Shown in pieces: positions 49,045 to 58,396 of a DNA stretch of 58,396 nt. This DNA comes from Thermosipho atlanticus DSM 15807 (GTDB lineage Bacteria; Thermotogota; Thermotogae; Thermotogales; Fervidobacteriaceae). The stretch spans positions 1 through 58,396 of the forward strand of contig NZ_FQXN01000007.1 of the NCBI RefSeq assembly GCF_900129985.1, read 5' to 3'. The translations under genes were made by a program, and so were the position numbers. Positions within the stretch are counted from its first letter, which is position 1, and each line of letters starts with the position of its first letter. The notes under the pieces are model-generated. The model saw only the letters and a program-made list of their open reading frames with translations, ran no database searches and was not told where the DNA came from.

Positions 49045-49075
49045 AAACACTTAGGGGGTTTCCCCCTAAGTGTTT
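49045..49075 (+). other. Strong intercistronic hairpin between rbsB and rbsR
   Basis: A 14-bp perfect stem, AAACACTTAGGGGG with a TTT loop and CCCCCTAAGTGTTT, is followed by GCTTT but no real T tract. It fits an mRNA-stabilising or partial-termination element reducing expression of the downstream regulator and kinase. Confidence 0.75.
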
Positions 49076-49090
49076 GCTTTGGAGGGAAAT

Positions 49091-50086
49091 ATGGGAAAAC
49101 ATAGTATTAAGGAAGTAGCAAAAAAAGCAGGTGTATCAATTTCAACAGTTTCAAGGGTATTAAATAATTCTGCACCAGTTTCAGAAAAATTAAGACGGAA
49201 AGTAGAAAAAGCTATAGAAGAGCTTGGATATTATCCCAGCCATTTAGCTAAAAGTTTAAGAAAAGGTGAAACTGGAACAATAGGATTTATTCTACCAGAT
49301 ATTACTAACCCATTTTTTGCAAATATTGTTAGAGGAGCAGAAGACTATTTAAGAAATGAAGGATATAACTTAATTTTATGCAATTCAGACCAAAACCAGA
49401 TGCAAGAAATAGAACTTCTCAAGGTTTTGATTTCTAAAAACATTGATGGATTACTTTTTACGGGTACTGGATCTTCCAATCCGTTGTTATTGGAAAAGAT
49501 TCAACATGGATTAAAGGTAGTTTTTCTGGATAGGATTATACAGGGAATTAACTCTTCTTATGTTATTATTGATAACAAAAAAGGAATGAATTTGCTTTTA
49601 GATTATTTGATAGGAAAAGGTCATAAAAATTTTGTTTTCATTAATGGAAACAAAGAAACTTTTAGTGCAAGGATAAGATATGAGACTTTTGTTAAAAGAA
49701 TTAGAACCGAAAATTTGAAGTTCAAACATTATTTTACCGAATTTTCATATGAAGCGGGTTATTCAAAAGCTAAAAAATTAAAAGAATTACCTGATGTAAT
49801 TTTATGTGGGAATGACTTGATTGCTTATGGAGTAATTGATGCATTGGAAGAAAAAGGATATAAGGTTCCTGAAGATGTGAGTGTTACGGGATTTGATGAC
49901 ATTCCTTTTTCAAAACATTTTAAGCCTCCATTAACTACTGTTTATCAACCAATGTATGAAATGGGAAAAAAAGCCGCAGAATTATTATTAAAAATTATAA
50001 AGGGTGAGAAGTTAATAAACAAAGGAGTAATTTTATCACCCCAACTTATTATCAGAGAATCTACTAAGGAGATGGTAAATAAATGA
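49091..50086 (+). CDS. rbsR: LacI-family repressor of the ribose operon
   Basis: 331 aa from ATG at 49091 with TTTGGAGGG upstream. The N-terminal helix-turn-helix (SIKEVAKKAGVSISTVSRVLN) and hinge (YYPSHLAKSLRKG) are typical of LacI/GalR proteins. The ligand domain begins TIGFILPDITNPFFA. Being encoded with rbsDACB and rbsK, it most likely binds the GAAAACGTTTTC operators at 45329-45352 and responds to ribose. The stop overlaps rbsK by 4 bases. Confidence 0.9.
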   Translation: MGKHSIKEVAKKAGVSISTVSRVLNNSAPVSEKLRRKVEKAIEELGYYPSHLAKSLRKGETGTIGFILPDITNPFFANIVRGAEDYLRNEGYNLILCNSDQNQMQEIELLKVLISKNIDGLLFTGTGSSNPLLLEKIQHGLKVVFLDRIIQGINSSYVIIDNKKGMNLLLDYLIGKGHKNFVFINGNKETFSARIRYETFVKRIRTENLKFKHYFTEFSYEAGYSKAKKLKELPDVILCGNDLIAYGVIDALEEKGYKVPEDVSVTGFDDIPFSKHFKPPLTTVYQPMYEMGKKAAELLLKIIKGEKLINKGVILSPQLIIRESTKEMVNK

Positions 50087-50988
50087 TATCGGTTGTAGGT
50101 AGTTCTAATATGGATATAGTATTATCAGTAGAACAATTTACAAAACCTGGTGAAACTCAAAAGGCAAAAAAATTAGAGTTCTTTCCTGGAGGAAAGGGTT
50201 CAAATCAGGCTGTTACAGTAGCAAAATTATCAAATCAAAAATTATATTTTTTGACTTGTATAGGTAATGATTCATATGGAAAGTTTTTAAAAAGACGATA
50301 TGATGAACTAAATATATCAGGTTATAATGTTGTTGACGAAAGTAACGGTTTAGCTTTTATTGAAGTTACTCAATGGGGAGAAAATAGGATAATTATTTTT
50401 CAAGGAGCAAACAATTATTTAACTAAAAAACTAGTTGAAGAAAGAATAGATATTCTTATCAAATCTAATATGGTTCTTCTTCAAAATGAAATACCATTTA
50501 GTACAACTATATATGTAGCGGAAATATTTAAAAAAAGCGGTAAAATAGTAATTTTTGATCCTGCACCTGTTGAAGGTATATCTAAAGAAATATTTGAATA
50601 TGTTGATTATTTAACTCCAAACGAAGAAGAAATTAGATTATTAACAATTAAATTTTTTGGTAAATTTATTTCTTTAGAAGATAGTTATCATAAATTTAGA
50701 AAATTAGGATTGAAAAAACTTTTAGTTAAATTAGGAGATAAAGGGATTAAATATTTTGATGAAACACAAATAATTGAGCAACCATCGTTTAAAGTCAAAG
50801 CAGTTGATACAACAGCAGCTGGAGATGTGTTCAATGGAGCATTCGCTGTTGCTTTAACTGAAGGAAAAAACATAAAAGAAGCTATTAAATTTGCTACAGC
50901 TGCTGCAGCAATATCTGTAACAAGAAAAGGAGCGCAAAGTTCTATACCAACAAAGCAAGAAGTGGAAAAGTTCTTAAAATATTATTAA
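50083..50988 (+). CDS. rbsK: Ribokinase
   Basis: 301 aa, PfkB family. SVVGSSNMDIVLSVEQFTKPGE, FPGGKGSNQAVTVAKLS and the catalytic/anion-hole motif VDTTAAGDVFNGAFAVAL are present. It phosphorylates ribose to ribose-5-phosphate for the pentose phosphate pathway. It is the last gene of the ribose operon. Confidence 0.93.
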   Translation: MISVVGSSNMDIVLSVEQFTKPGETQKAKKLEFFPGGKGSNQAVTVAKLSNQKLYFLTCIGNDSYGKFLKRRYDELNISGYNVVDESNGLAFIEVTQWGENRIIIFQGANNYLTKKLVEERIDILIKSNMVLLQNEIPFSTTIYVAEIFKKSGKIVIFDPAPVEGISKEIFEYVDYLTPNEEEIRLLTIKFFGKFISLEDSYHKFRKLGLKKLLVKLGDKGIKYFDETQIIEQPSFKVKAVDTTAAGDVFNGAFAVALTEGKNIKEAIKFATAAAAISVTRKGAQSSIPTKQEVEKFLKYY

Positions 50989-51639
50989 AATAGATAATAT
51001 ATTTAAATTGTATGATTTTCAAAAATTGGATAGTTGCTATTTATAAACAACAAACATGACTTCAAAGTTCTATTGAAGTCATGTTTTTAATTTTTTTGTT
51101 TTAGTAATGTAATCCAACTTGTTTTCAAAGTTATAGGTATAGTTTCAAAAATTTTGTCCTTCCATTGCAACAATTTTTATTTTTCATTTTTGGTTGTATT
51201 TTTAATTGTTTTTGAGATTACTGATAAGGACTTTAAAATGAAGAATTCAAAAATGTTTGATGAAATTGAGTTTTTCTAATTTAATTAAAAGGTTGAGTTT
51301 TTAATGAAAATATTAGAAAGGTATCTTAATATGTTGGAGGTTTTAATTGATTTGATTAGAGAATAAAATTGAGAGTTAGAGAAGGGAGTAAAAATGATTA
51401 TCTAAAAATGTCTTTAAGATTTAGAAAACTTTTTTAATCAACATTTCCTTACAAAAAACAAGGGTATAAGAAATCTGTCTTTATTTATATTGGATTATTA
51501 TAGATTATTGTTGTTTAGAAGCAATTAATAGATTATTTTGTTTATATTTCTGATAATAGCTGTGAATTTGGTAAATTTAATTTTTAGTAAAGTATGGTAA
51601 AATTAAAAGCATCTAACTTTATGAATGGGAGGGGTAAAT
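50989..51639 (+). other. Long AT-rich intergenic region with a terminator at its start
   Basis: After rbsK comes a terminator (AAACATGACTTCA and TGAAGTCATGTTT, 51052-51086). The following 550 bases contain no convincing gene. A possible 20-codon peptide at 51304-51366 (MKILERYLNMLEVLIDLIRE) lacks a good ribosome-binding site and may be a remnant. A TAAAAT at 51598-51603 could be the -10 of the alkaline phosphatase promoter; no clear -35 was found. Confidence 0.6.
51052..51088 (+). terminator. Terminator after rbsK
   Basis: 13-bp arms AAACATGACTTCA and TGAAGTCATGTTT with a 9-base loop, then TT and a nearby T tract. Confidence 0.85.
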
Positions 51640-52956
51640 ATGAAAAAGTACATTAGTCTACTTCTTAGCTTACTTTTAGTGGTTATAGTACTTGGGAACT
51701 TTGGTGTGAAAAACGTTATTTATTTTATTGGTGACGGTATGGGAATTAATCAGATACTTCTGGCAAGTTATATCGAAGGAAGAACTTTGAATATCATGAA
51801 AGCACCTTATGTTGGATTTGCTACAACATATTCTGCAAATTCTTTGGTTACAGATTCAGCAGCAGCTGGAACGGCTTTGGCTGCAGGGTTCAAAACAAAC
51901 AATGGAATGATTGGTATGCTTCCTGACGGAACAATTGTACCATCAATTTTTGAAGTAGTTTCTAAATATGGCGTCAAAACAGGAATAGTTGTTACTTGTA
52001 GAGTAACTCATGCTACTCCTGGAGCATTTTATGGCCATGTAACAAGCCGAAAGGATGAAAATACACTTGCAGAACAGTTAATTAATAGTAGTATAGATGT
52101 TGTTATGGGTGGCGGATGGAGGAATTTTGTTGCAACTGGTGGAAAAAGGAAAGATGGAAAAGATCTTATAGCACTTGCAAAGAAAAAAGGTTTTGATTAT
52201 ATTACAACAAAATCAGAACTTATGAATTACAATGGAGATAGATTACTTGCATTATTTTCTTCCAGTCACCTTTCTGCTGCAAGTGAACGATCTGGCGAAC
52301 AGCCAATGTTATATGAGATGGTTGAAAAGGCACTTGAAATACTTTCCAAAGATGGACAACCATTCTTCCTGATGGTAGAAGGTTCCCAAATAGACTGGGA
52401 GGGTCACGGGAATGATCCATACGGTGTTTGGAAAGAAATGATGGAGTTTGATAAAGCTATAGGTGTAGCATTGAAATTTTTGGAAACTCATCCAGATACG
52501 CTTATAGTTGTTACAGCTGATCATGAAACTGGTGGCCTTGGACTTTCTACCGGGGGATATACCCTTGATACTGACTTAGTAAAAAAATATCAAAAAACAG
52601 CAGACTGGATGGTTAGAAATTATGATGTTGAAAATGAACAAGAATTTAAAGCAGCAGTGAAAAAATTCTTTGGTATTGATTTGACGAAAGATGATATAGC
52701 AAGATTAAAAGAAGCAAAAAAATCATCTAATCCATATGCCCTTGGCAATGTATTTGGAGAAATAATAAGTGAAAAAGCAAAAATAGGATGGACAACACAC
52801 GATCATACAGCAGCACCAGTACCTGTATTTGCATTTGGCGCTGGAGCAGAGAATTTTGGAGGTTTCATGGACAATACTGATATTCCAAGAATAATAGCAA
52901 GATTGGCGGGATATTCCTTGTCAAGAGAAACATTTGTGATTGGAACTGGTAAATGA
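51640..52956 (+). CDS. Secreted alkaline phosphatase
   Basis: 438 aa from ATG at 51640 behind GGGAGGGG. A signal peptide (about residues 1-22) is followed by YFIGDGMGINQ (metal ligand), VTDSAAAGTALAAG (nucleophile Ser and second metal region), VVVTCRVTHATPGAFYGH-type motif, MVEGSQIDWEGHGND and VTADHETGGLG. These are PhoA-type alkaline phosphatase motifs. It removes phosphate from organic esters outside the cytoplasm. A homologue is known from Thermotoga. No Pho-box is evident. Confidence 0.93.
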   Translation: MKKYISLLLSLLLVVIVLGNFGVKNVIYFIGDGMGINQILLASYIEGRTLNIMKAPYVGFATTYSANSLVTDSAAAGTALAAGFKTNNGMIGMLPDGTIVPSIFEVVSKYGVKTGIVVTCRVTHATPGAFYGHVTSRKDENTLAEQLINSSIDVVMGGGWRNFVATGGKRKDGKDLIALAKKKGFDYITTKSELMNYNGDRLLALFSSSHLSAASERSGEQPMLYEMVEKALEILSKDGQPFFLMVEGSQIDWEGHGNDPYGVWKEMMEFDKAIGVALKFLETHPDTLIVVTADHETGGLGLSTGGYTLDTDLVKKYQKTADWMVRNYDVENEQEFKAAVKKFFGIDLTKDDIARLKEAKKSSNPYALGNVFGEIISEKAKIGWTTHDHTAAPVPVFAFGAGAENFGGFMDNTDIPRIIARLAGYSLSRETFVIGTGK

Positions 52957-52985
52957 CAAATTATATTGAATAATTAATTATAGAA

Positions 52986-53016
52986 ACAAAGGGGGGGGAG
53001 AATTCCCCCCTTGTAT
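52986..53016 (+). terminator. Probable terminator after alkaline phosphatase
   Basis: A run of 8 G and a run of 6 C flank AGAATT, with outer ACAA/TTGT pairing. The T tail is weak (TTGTATTAT). Confidence 0.6.
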
Positions 53017-53083
53017 TATATGCTTTTATTTTATGTATAGTTATGAAAAAACGTAATCACAGCTTTTTTACACAATTTTCATA

Positions 53084-55603
53084 TCAGCTACATTTACTCC
53101 AGCCACATTTTCTGCAACTCATGCATCCTTCCTGCTTTATGATACTATTTTTTGATAAACAGGATGGACAATAAGTGTTACCATCAGCATCTATATAATA
53201 ACCTTCACTCCATTCAAGTTCATTTACCATTACAAATTTTTCTACTTCTTCAGCTGATTTTATTGTTCCATCAATTACAAAAGCTTCATTGCTTTCAATT
53301 TCGCTGGAGCCCCAAAGTTCCACAAAATCTTCAATAGCTTTTGCAATTTCTTCAGCTAGTCCTTTAGTATATTCACCATTAACTTTTCTAAGTTGTTCAA
53401 GTATCTCATCGGCTGAAACTCCGGCTCTCAACGCAATTGAAGATAGTCTCCCAATTGATTCTGCAAGTTCAGTACCATTTGAAAGGAATATTTCGACAGC
53501 TTCTCCGTTATCATCGAAAGAAACTGTTATGTAAGTAGTACTACTTTTTGATTTGTATTTCCTAGTAACACTTCTGAGTGTATTTTTCCTTGGTTTTGGC
53601 CTGAGTTTGTGCTTTTCATCTAACACAAAAAACTGTACTTTTGGAGCGTCTTTTGTTTTAACTTGTTTTGCAGCAGTGAGAACTTGAGTTTGAAGAGAAC
53701 CATCTCTATAAATGGTTAAACCTCTAACATTTAATTTAAATGCTTCAAGATAAATGTTTAAAACATCTTCTTCAGTTGCAGTTGAAGGCATGTTAATAGT
53801 TTTTGAGATGTTGTTATCAGTGTATCTTTGGAATGCATCTTGCATAAGTAAATGATCCATTGGAGAAATATCCATAGCAGTAACAAAAACTTTTTTGATA
53901 TTTTCAGGGATATCATCGATGTTCTGAAGGGAACCTCTTTCCAATAACTCATTTTTAATCTTCTCAAGGCTTTCAGCACCTAATTTTTGTTCTAAGACTT
54001 TATTAGCATAGAATAATGCTTCTTTAGTGCCATCATGTTTGTTCATATACCTTATGTATGCTAATAGAAAATTCGGTTCTAAGCCACTACTTGTGTCAGC
54101 TATATTTGAAATTGATCCTGTAGGAGCGATTGTCAAAACTGCAACATTTCTTTTACCTACCTTTGCTTCTTTCATGATTTCTTTTATCTCGTCATCATAT
54201 TTACTCATTCCCATTGCAAAAGGAACAAAGTTTTCTTCACGATAGTATCTACTTTTTTTGAACAATGGAAAACTTCCCTTTGCTCTTCCAAGCTTGTTTG
54301 ATTCATCATGTGCGTGTACGGCAATAAAACTCATCAAGTTGGCTGCGGTTTGTCTTCCCTCTTGTGAGTTGTAAGGGATTTCGAGTTTGTATAAAAGGTC
54401 AGCAAATCCCATTATACCAAGTCCCAATCTTCTGCTATCTCTTACTGCTTTTGTGATTTTTTCCAATGGGAAAACGTTCACATCGATAACATTGTCTAAA
54501 AATCTCACTGCAAGTCTTGTCGCTGTTTCAAGGGCATCCCAATCGTAATTTCCTTTTTCATTTGCAAATTTTGCGACATCTATTGAGCCTAGGTTGCAAG
54601 CTTCATATGGTGCAAGGCCTATCTCTCCACAAGGATTGGTCGATACAATTTCTAATTCAGGATATAGAGCGTAATATTTATTCATTTCGTGTAAAAATGC
54701 TAAACCAGGGTCTCCTGATTTCCAAGCGTTTTTTGCAATTTTGTTCATTAGTTCTCTTATTTTGATTTTTTTCACATTTGTATATTTTGGATGTGTTAAA
54801 GTTAACTCACCATTTTCTTCATAAAGTTTTAAAAATAATTCTTTCTCAAATGGAATACCTACAGAAATGTTAAAGTATCTTAGGACTTTTTCACCATCGT
54901 TGTTCTCTTTCGCTGTAATAAATTCTTCGATGTCTGGATGGTTAATATTTAATATTCCCATTAAAGCTCCTCGTCTTTTGTAACCTTGTTCGACAACAGC
55001 AATAGCTGAATTAAATACATGCATAAAAGATACGGGGCCAGATGCTTGCCCATGAGTTCCTGCAACAAAGCTTCCACGTGGTCTAAGGCTTGAGAAGTTC
55101 GACCCCACCCCTCCTCCAGCTTTTGTAATAAGAGCATATTCCTTAACAGCATCAAAAATTTTTTCAATACTGTCTTCGACAGGAACTACAAAACATGCTG
55201 ATAGCATATGAAGATGGTTTCTTGTATTGAAAATTTCCCAATAATCTGAAAGAGTCATATTTTCTATTGGTTTCCAAAGAAGCTCGTATCGTACACCCAT
55301 ACCTGCATTAAAAAGAGTAGGGCTATTAGGAATGAAAAGCCTTGCTTTTAGAAACTTAAAGAACGTTTCTTCTGTTTCTTTAAGTTTCTCAAGTTTTTTT
55401 ACGTCATCTAATGTTTCAATTTCTGGATTATTAACAAGTTCTGAAGTAGCAATAACTCGTGCAACTCTTCTACAAACATCTTCCCATTTTGTTTCCAAGT
55501 ATTCACCATTAATATCCCTTACAAAATATCTTTCGGAAAGAATTTTATAAGCATTCTTAGATGGTTCCACATTTAACCATTTTTCTAAAACATCATTATA
55601 CAT
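53084..55603 (-). CDS. nrdJ: Adenosylcobalamin-dependent (class II) ribonucleotide reductase
   Basis: 839 aa. Motifs in order: NSPTLFNAG, SACFVVPVEDS (redox Cys), AGGGVGSNFSSLRPRG, NPCGEIGLAPYEACNLGS (radical Cys and catalytic Glu), TIAPTGSISNIAD (substrate phosphate region). A C-terminal tail follows with several Cys (YCPSCLSKNSIIKQEG, CMSCRKCGWSKC) for redox relay and zinc. It makes deoxyribonucleotides using coenzyme B12, as in Thermotoga. The gene is monocistronic, with NrdR boxes and an extended -10 promoter upstream. ATG start with GGGAGGG upstream. Confidence 0.96.
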   Translation of the reverse strand: MYNDVLEKWLNVEPSKNAYKILSERYFVRDINGEYLETKWEDVCRRVARVIATSELVNNPEIETLDDVKKLEKLKETEETFFKFLKARLFIPNSPTLFNAGMGVRYELLWKPIENMTLSDYWEIFNTRNHLHMLSACFVVPVEDSIEKIFDAVKEYALITKAGGGVGSNFSSLRPRGSFVAGTHGQASGPVSFMHVFNSAIAVVEQGYKRRGALMGILNINHPDIEEFITAKENNDGEKVLRYFNISVGIPFEKELFLKLYEENGELTLTHPKYTNVKKIKIRELMNKIAKNAWKSGDPGLAFLHEMNKYYALYPELEIVSTNPCGEIGLAPYEACNLGSIDVAKFANEKGNYDWDALETATRLAVRFLDNVIDVNVFPLEKITKAVRDSRRLGLGIMGFADLLYKLEIPYNSQEGRQTAANLMSFIAVHAHDESNKLGRAKGSFPLFKKSRYYREENFVPFAMGMSKYDDEIKEIMKEAKVGKRNVAVLTIAPTGSISNIADTSSGLEPNFLLAYIRYMNKHDGTKEALFYANKVLEQKLGAESLEKIKNELLERGSLQNIDDIPENIKKVFVTAMDISPMDHLLMQDAFQRYTDNNISKTINMPSTATEEDVLNIYLEAFKLNVRGLTIYRDGSLQTQVLTAAKQVKTKDAPKVQFFVLDEKHKLRPKPRKNTLRSVTRKYKSKSSTTYITVSFDDNGEAVEIFLSNGTELAESIGRLSSIALRAGVSADEILEQLRKVNGEYTKGLAEEIAKAIEDFVELWGSSEIESNEAFVIDGTIKSAEEVEKFVMVNELEWSEGYYIDADGNTYCPSCLSKNSIIKQEGCMSCRKCGWSKCS

Positions 55604-55699
55604 AAAGAAGCCCTCCCTTTTATTGATTAATACATTAATTAATACAGATTAAATGTTAAAAGATAATTATAATAACTTTCCGACAATTTTAGCATAAGA

Positions 55700-55749
55700 A
55701 TTATACCATATATAGTAGTTTATAAGTTTAACAATACTATATATAGTTT
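55700..55749 (-). promoter_or_regulatory. nrdJ promoter overlapped by two NrdR boxes
   Basis: Box 1 at 55703-55718 (ATACCATATATAGTAG) and box 2 at 55734-55749 (ATACTATATATAGTTT) both fit the NrdR consensus form acaCwAtATaTwGtgt. Their start-to-start spacing is 31 bases, three helical turns. On the minus strand an extended -10, TGG-TATAAT (TATAAT at 55705-55700), overlaps box 1. NrdR represses ribonucleotide reductase genes when dATP is high. Confidence 0.85.
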
Positions 55750-55932
55750 GTAAAAGTTCTAAAAATTTGGAAAAATTCGTTAAAAAGTTGGCTATAGAAG
55801 TAGGGAAAAGTAAAAAATGTGTGAAAAATATTTTGGACGTTGGAGGGTTAAAATAGTTTTTAGTTAAATGAATATTTATATAGGAAAGCATTTAAGTTGA
55901 ATCCATACAAAATTCGAAAAATACAATTAATT

Positions 55933-55974
55933 AAAAAAAGAGCATGAGCATATAAACTACTGCTCATGCTCTTT
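55933..55974 (-). terminator. Terminator of the osmC-like gene
   Basis: Arms AAAGAGCATGAGCA and TGCTCATGCTCTTT with a 10-base loop; read on the minus strand it ends in a run of seven T. Confidence 0.88.
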
Positions 55975-55989
55975 CCTTACATTATTTTC

Positions 55990-56430
55990 TCAAAATTTAC
56001 TTAAAGAAAATTTTATTGGTGTAGGATTTGATAAATTATCTGAAACAGGACATCTTTGTTTGACTTTTTTTAGCCATTCTTTTAATATTTCTTCAGAAGC
56101 ATTTGTTTCAAGAGAAAGAGAAACATTAATTTGAGTGAATCCTGTCCTATCTTCTGAAAGTTTTCCTAGAAATTTGTCAGGATTTAAATTTCCATCGATG
56201 TCGATTTTTAATTTTTTTAATTCAAAACCCATTTCTTTTGCAACTAAATGACCTACAACATTTAAACATCCTGCCAAAGCAGATAAGAGATATTCAACAG
56301 GATTAGCGCCTTCATCTTTTCCACCAAGACTTTCAGGTTCGTCAATTATCATTTTGAAATTCCTTGCGTTGATTAATGTTTTGGTAGGATTCTCACTTTC
56401 AGCTGAAATTTTAAACTTTAGAAACGCCAT
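55990..56430 (-). CDS. OsmC/Ohr family protein
   Basis: 146 aa from ATG at 56430, with GGAGGTGAAA upstream; an earlier start is not supported. GANPVEYLLSALAGCLNVVGHL carries the first conserved Cys, and LKKVKQRCPVSDNLSNPTPI the second. The OsmC family contains thiol peroxidases acting on organic hydroperoxides or persulfides, using two cysteines. It is a short stand-alone gene between nrdJ and the rRNA operon. Confidence 0.88.
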   Translation of the reverse strand: MAFLKFKISAESENPTKTLINARNFKMIIDEPESLGGKDEGANPVEYLLSALAGCLNVVGHLVAKEMGFELKKLKIDIDGNLNPDKFLGKLSEDRTGFTQINVSLSLETNASEEILKEWLKKVKQRCPVSDNLSNPTPIKFSLSKF

Positions 56431-56621
56431 ATTTTCACCTCCAAAATTAATTATAACGCCTTTCAAAATAAAAAAATAGAATATATGTTACAACCAATTG
56501 AAGAATTTATATAGCAAATGAAAGACTTCAAAGTATAGAATAAAGCAATAAGTATATGCAAAACACCTGGAAACGTGGTAACGTTAACAATATTGTATAG
56601 TACAATATCCCTTCTCGTAAC

Positions 56622-56650
56622 TTGACTAAGGTGCTTAAACGTGGTAAATT
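56622..56650 (+). promoter_or_regulatory. rRNA operon promoter
   Basis: TTGACT at 56622-56627, 17-base spacer, TAAATT at 56645-56650, about 125 bases before mature 16S rRNA. A second, farther promoter is not excluded. Confidence 0.75.
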
Positions 56651-56713
56651 AAATATCGCGTGATGAAGGAAGACCTGGATAAGGATAGAGGAGAAAGAGA
56701 GAAGGGTCATTGA

Positions 56714-56731
56714 AAAATGGATAGCAGTCCC
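56714..56731 (+). repeat. Left arm of the 16S processing stem
   Basis: AAAATGGATAGCAGTCCC is perfectly complementary to 58368-58385, giving an 18-bp stem that brackets 16S rRNA, the usual RNase III substrate. Confidence 0.92.
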
Positions 56732-56777
56732 AGAAGTAAGGAAAAAACAATCAGGATTAAAAATCCTTCGTGAGTTA

Positions 56778-58354
<1,577 letters not shown>

Positions 58355-58367
58355 TAAGGAGTTCTAT

Positions 58368-58385
58368 GGGACTGCTATCCATTTT
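58368..58385 (+). repeat. Right arm of the 16S processing stem
   Basis: GGGACTGCTATCCATTTT pairs perfectly with 56714-56731. Confidence 0.92.
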
Positions 58386-58396
58386 CCAGTGGCCTG

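Larger units (their letters stand above)
55604..55989 (-). other. nrdJ/osmC-like intergenic region
   Basis: 386 bases with no credible gene. The nrdJ side holds the nrdJ promoter with two NrdR boxes; the far side holds the terminator of the osmC-like gene. The open frames here are AT-rich and lack ribosome-binding sites. Confidence 0.7.
56431..56777 (+). other. Region upstream of the 16S gene
   Basis: No coding gene. It contains the rRNA promoter (56622-56650), an inverted repeat (56590-56608), the duplicated motif AAACGTGGTAA at 56571-56581 and 56638-56648, and the left arm of the 16S processing stem (56714-56731). I see no typical boxA. Confidence 0.7.

Noticed and set aside
55667-55891. 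74-codon open frame on the minus strand upstream of nrdJ
   Set aside because: It has no ribosome-binding site, is low-complexity AT-rich sequence, and covers the NrdR boxes and promoter.
56590-56608. Inverted repeat near the rRNA promoter as a possible insertion-element end
   Set aside because: It is short, isolated and has no transposase or target duplication nearby; kept only as a possible regulatory site.

Overview
The window looks like a chromosomal segment of a Thermotogales bacterium, most likely Thermosipho. The protein genes are very AT-rich, while the 16S rRNA and tRNAs are GC-rich, as in thermophiles. NusG carries the large internal insertion known from Thermotoga. The 16S sequence, TtuA, CysK, DHFR and the secreted beta-barrel proteins all have a Thermotogales character. 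All tRNA genes encode CCA. Shine-Dalgarno sites are strong (GGAGG or GGTGA), and TTG or GTG starts are common.

Layout. 1-84: tail of a membrane protein. 165-6797 (+): HD-GYP protein, DUF5317-like protein, tsaB, mutS, second HD-GYP protein. 6798-10062 (-): AMMECR1 protein, anchored hypothetical, ttuA and a cysteine desulfidase-like gene. 10195-11778 (+): secreted OB-fold protein. 11946-14681 (-): dihydrofolate reductase, then a sulfur cluster of DsrE-like, AhpD-like, cysK and cysE. 14933-15185 (+): Lys, Leu and Gly tRNAs, convergent with the operon tRNA-Thr, tRNA-Tyr, rpmG, tRNA-Trp, secE, nusG, rplK, rplA (18233 to 15281, -). Next come rpsF-ssb-rpsR and tRNA-Cys/Met (-). 19681-28645 (+): hydrolase, rodA-like, glyQS, rubrerythrin, hflKC and a CBS-ATPase fusion. 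28635-31314 (-): tsaD, clpX and a GIY-YIG/DUF123 protein.

31505-50988 (+) starts with tRNA-Leu, followed by a complete glycerol operon (three-gene flavoprotein/iron-sulfur glycerol-3-phosphate dehydrogenase-like set, glpK, and the antiterminator gene glpP) behind a leader with an intrinsic terminator. Next is a block of envelope genes. One part carries OB-fold domains: a lipoprotein, a barrel-OB fusion, and a thermonuclease-like lipoprotein. After tRNA-Ser and tRNA-Arg comes a second part with carbohydrate-binding-like domains, ending in a protein with three tandem CBM48-like domains ahead of a predicted outer-membrane barrel. A complete ribose operon (rbsDACBRK) with tandem LacI-type operators follows.

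51640-58396: secreted alkaline phosphatase (+), B12-dependent ribonucleotide reductase nrdJ (-) with two well-formed NrdR boxes, an OsmC-like gene (-), and a 16S rRNA gene (+) with its promoter and a perfect 18-bp processing stem. The rest of the rRNA operon lies outside the window.

The least explained material is the envelope block at 37022-45141. Two kinds of predicted toga-type barrel carry extra domains: a C-terminal OB fold in one, and N-terminal triple glucan-binding-like domains in the other. Both are surrounded by small lipoproteins with related domains. I found no CRISPR array, insertion sequence or prophage.
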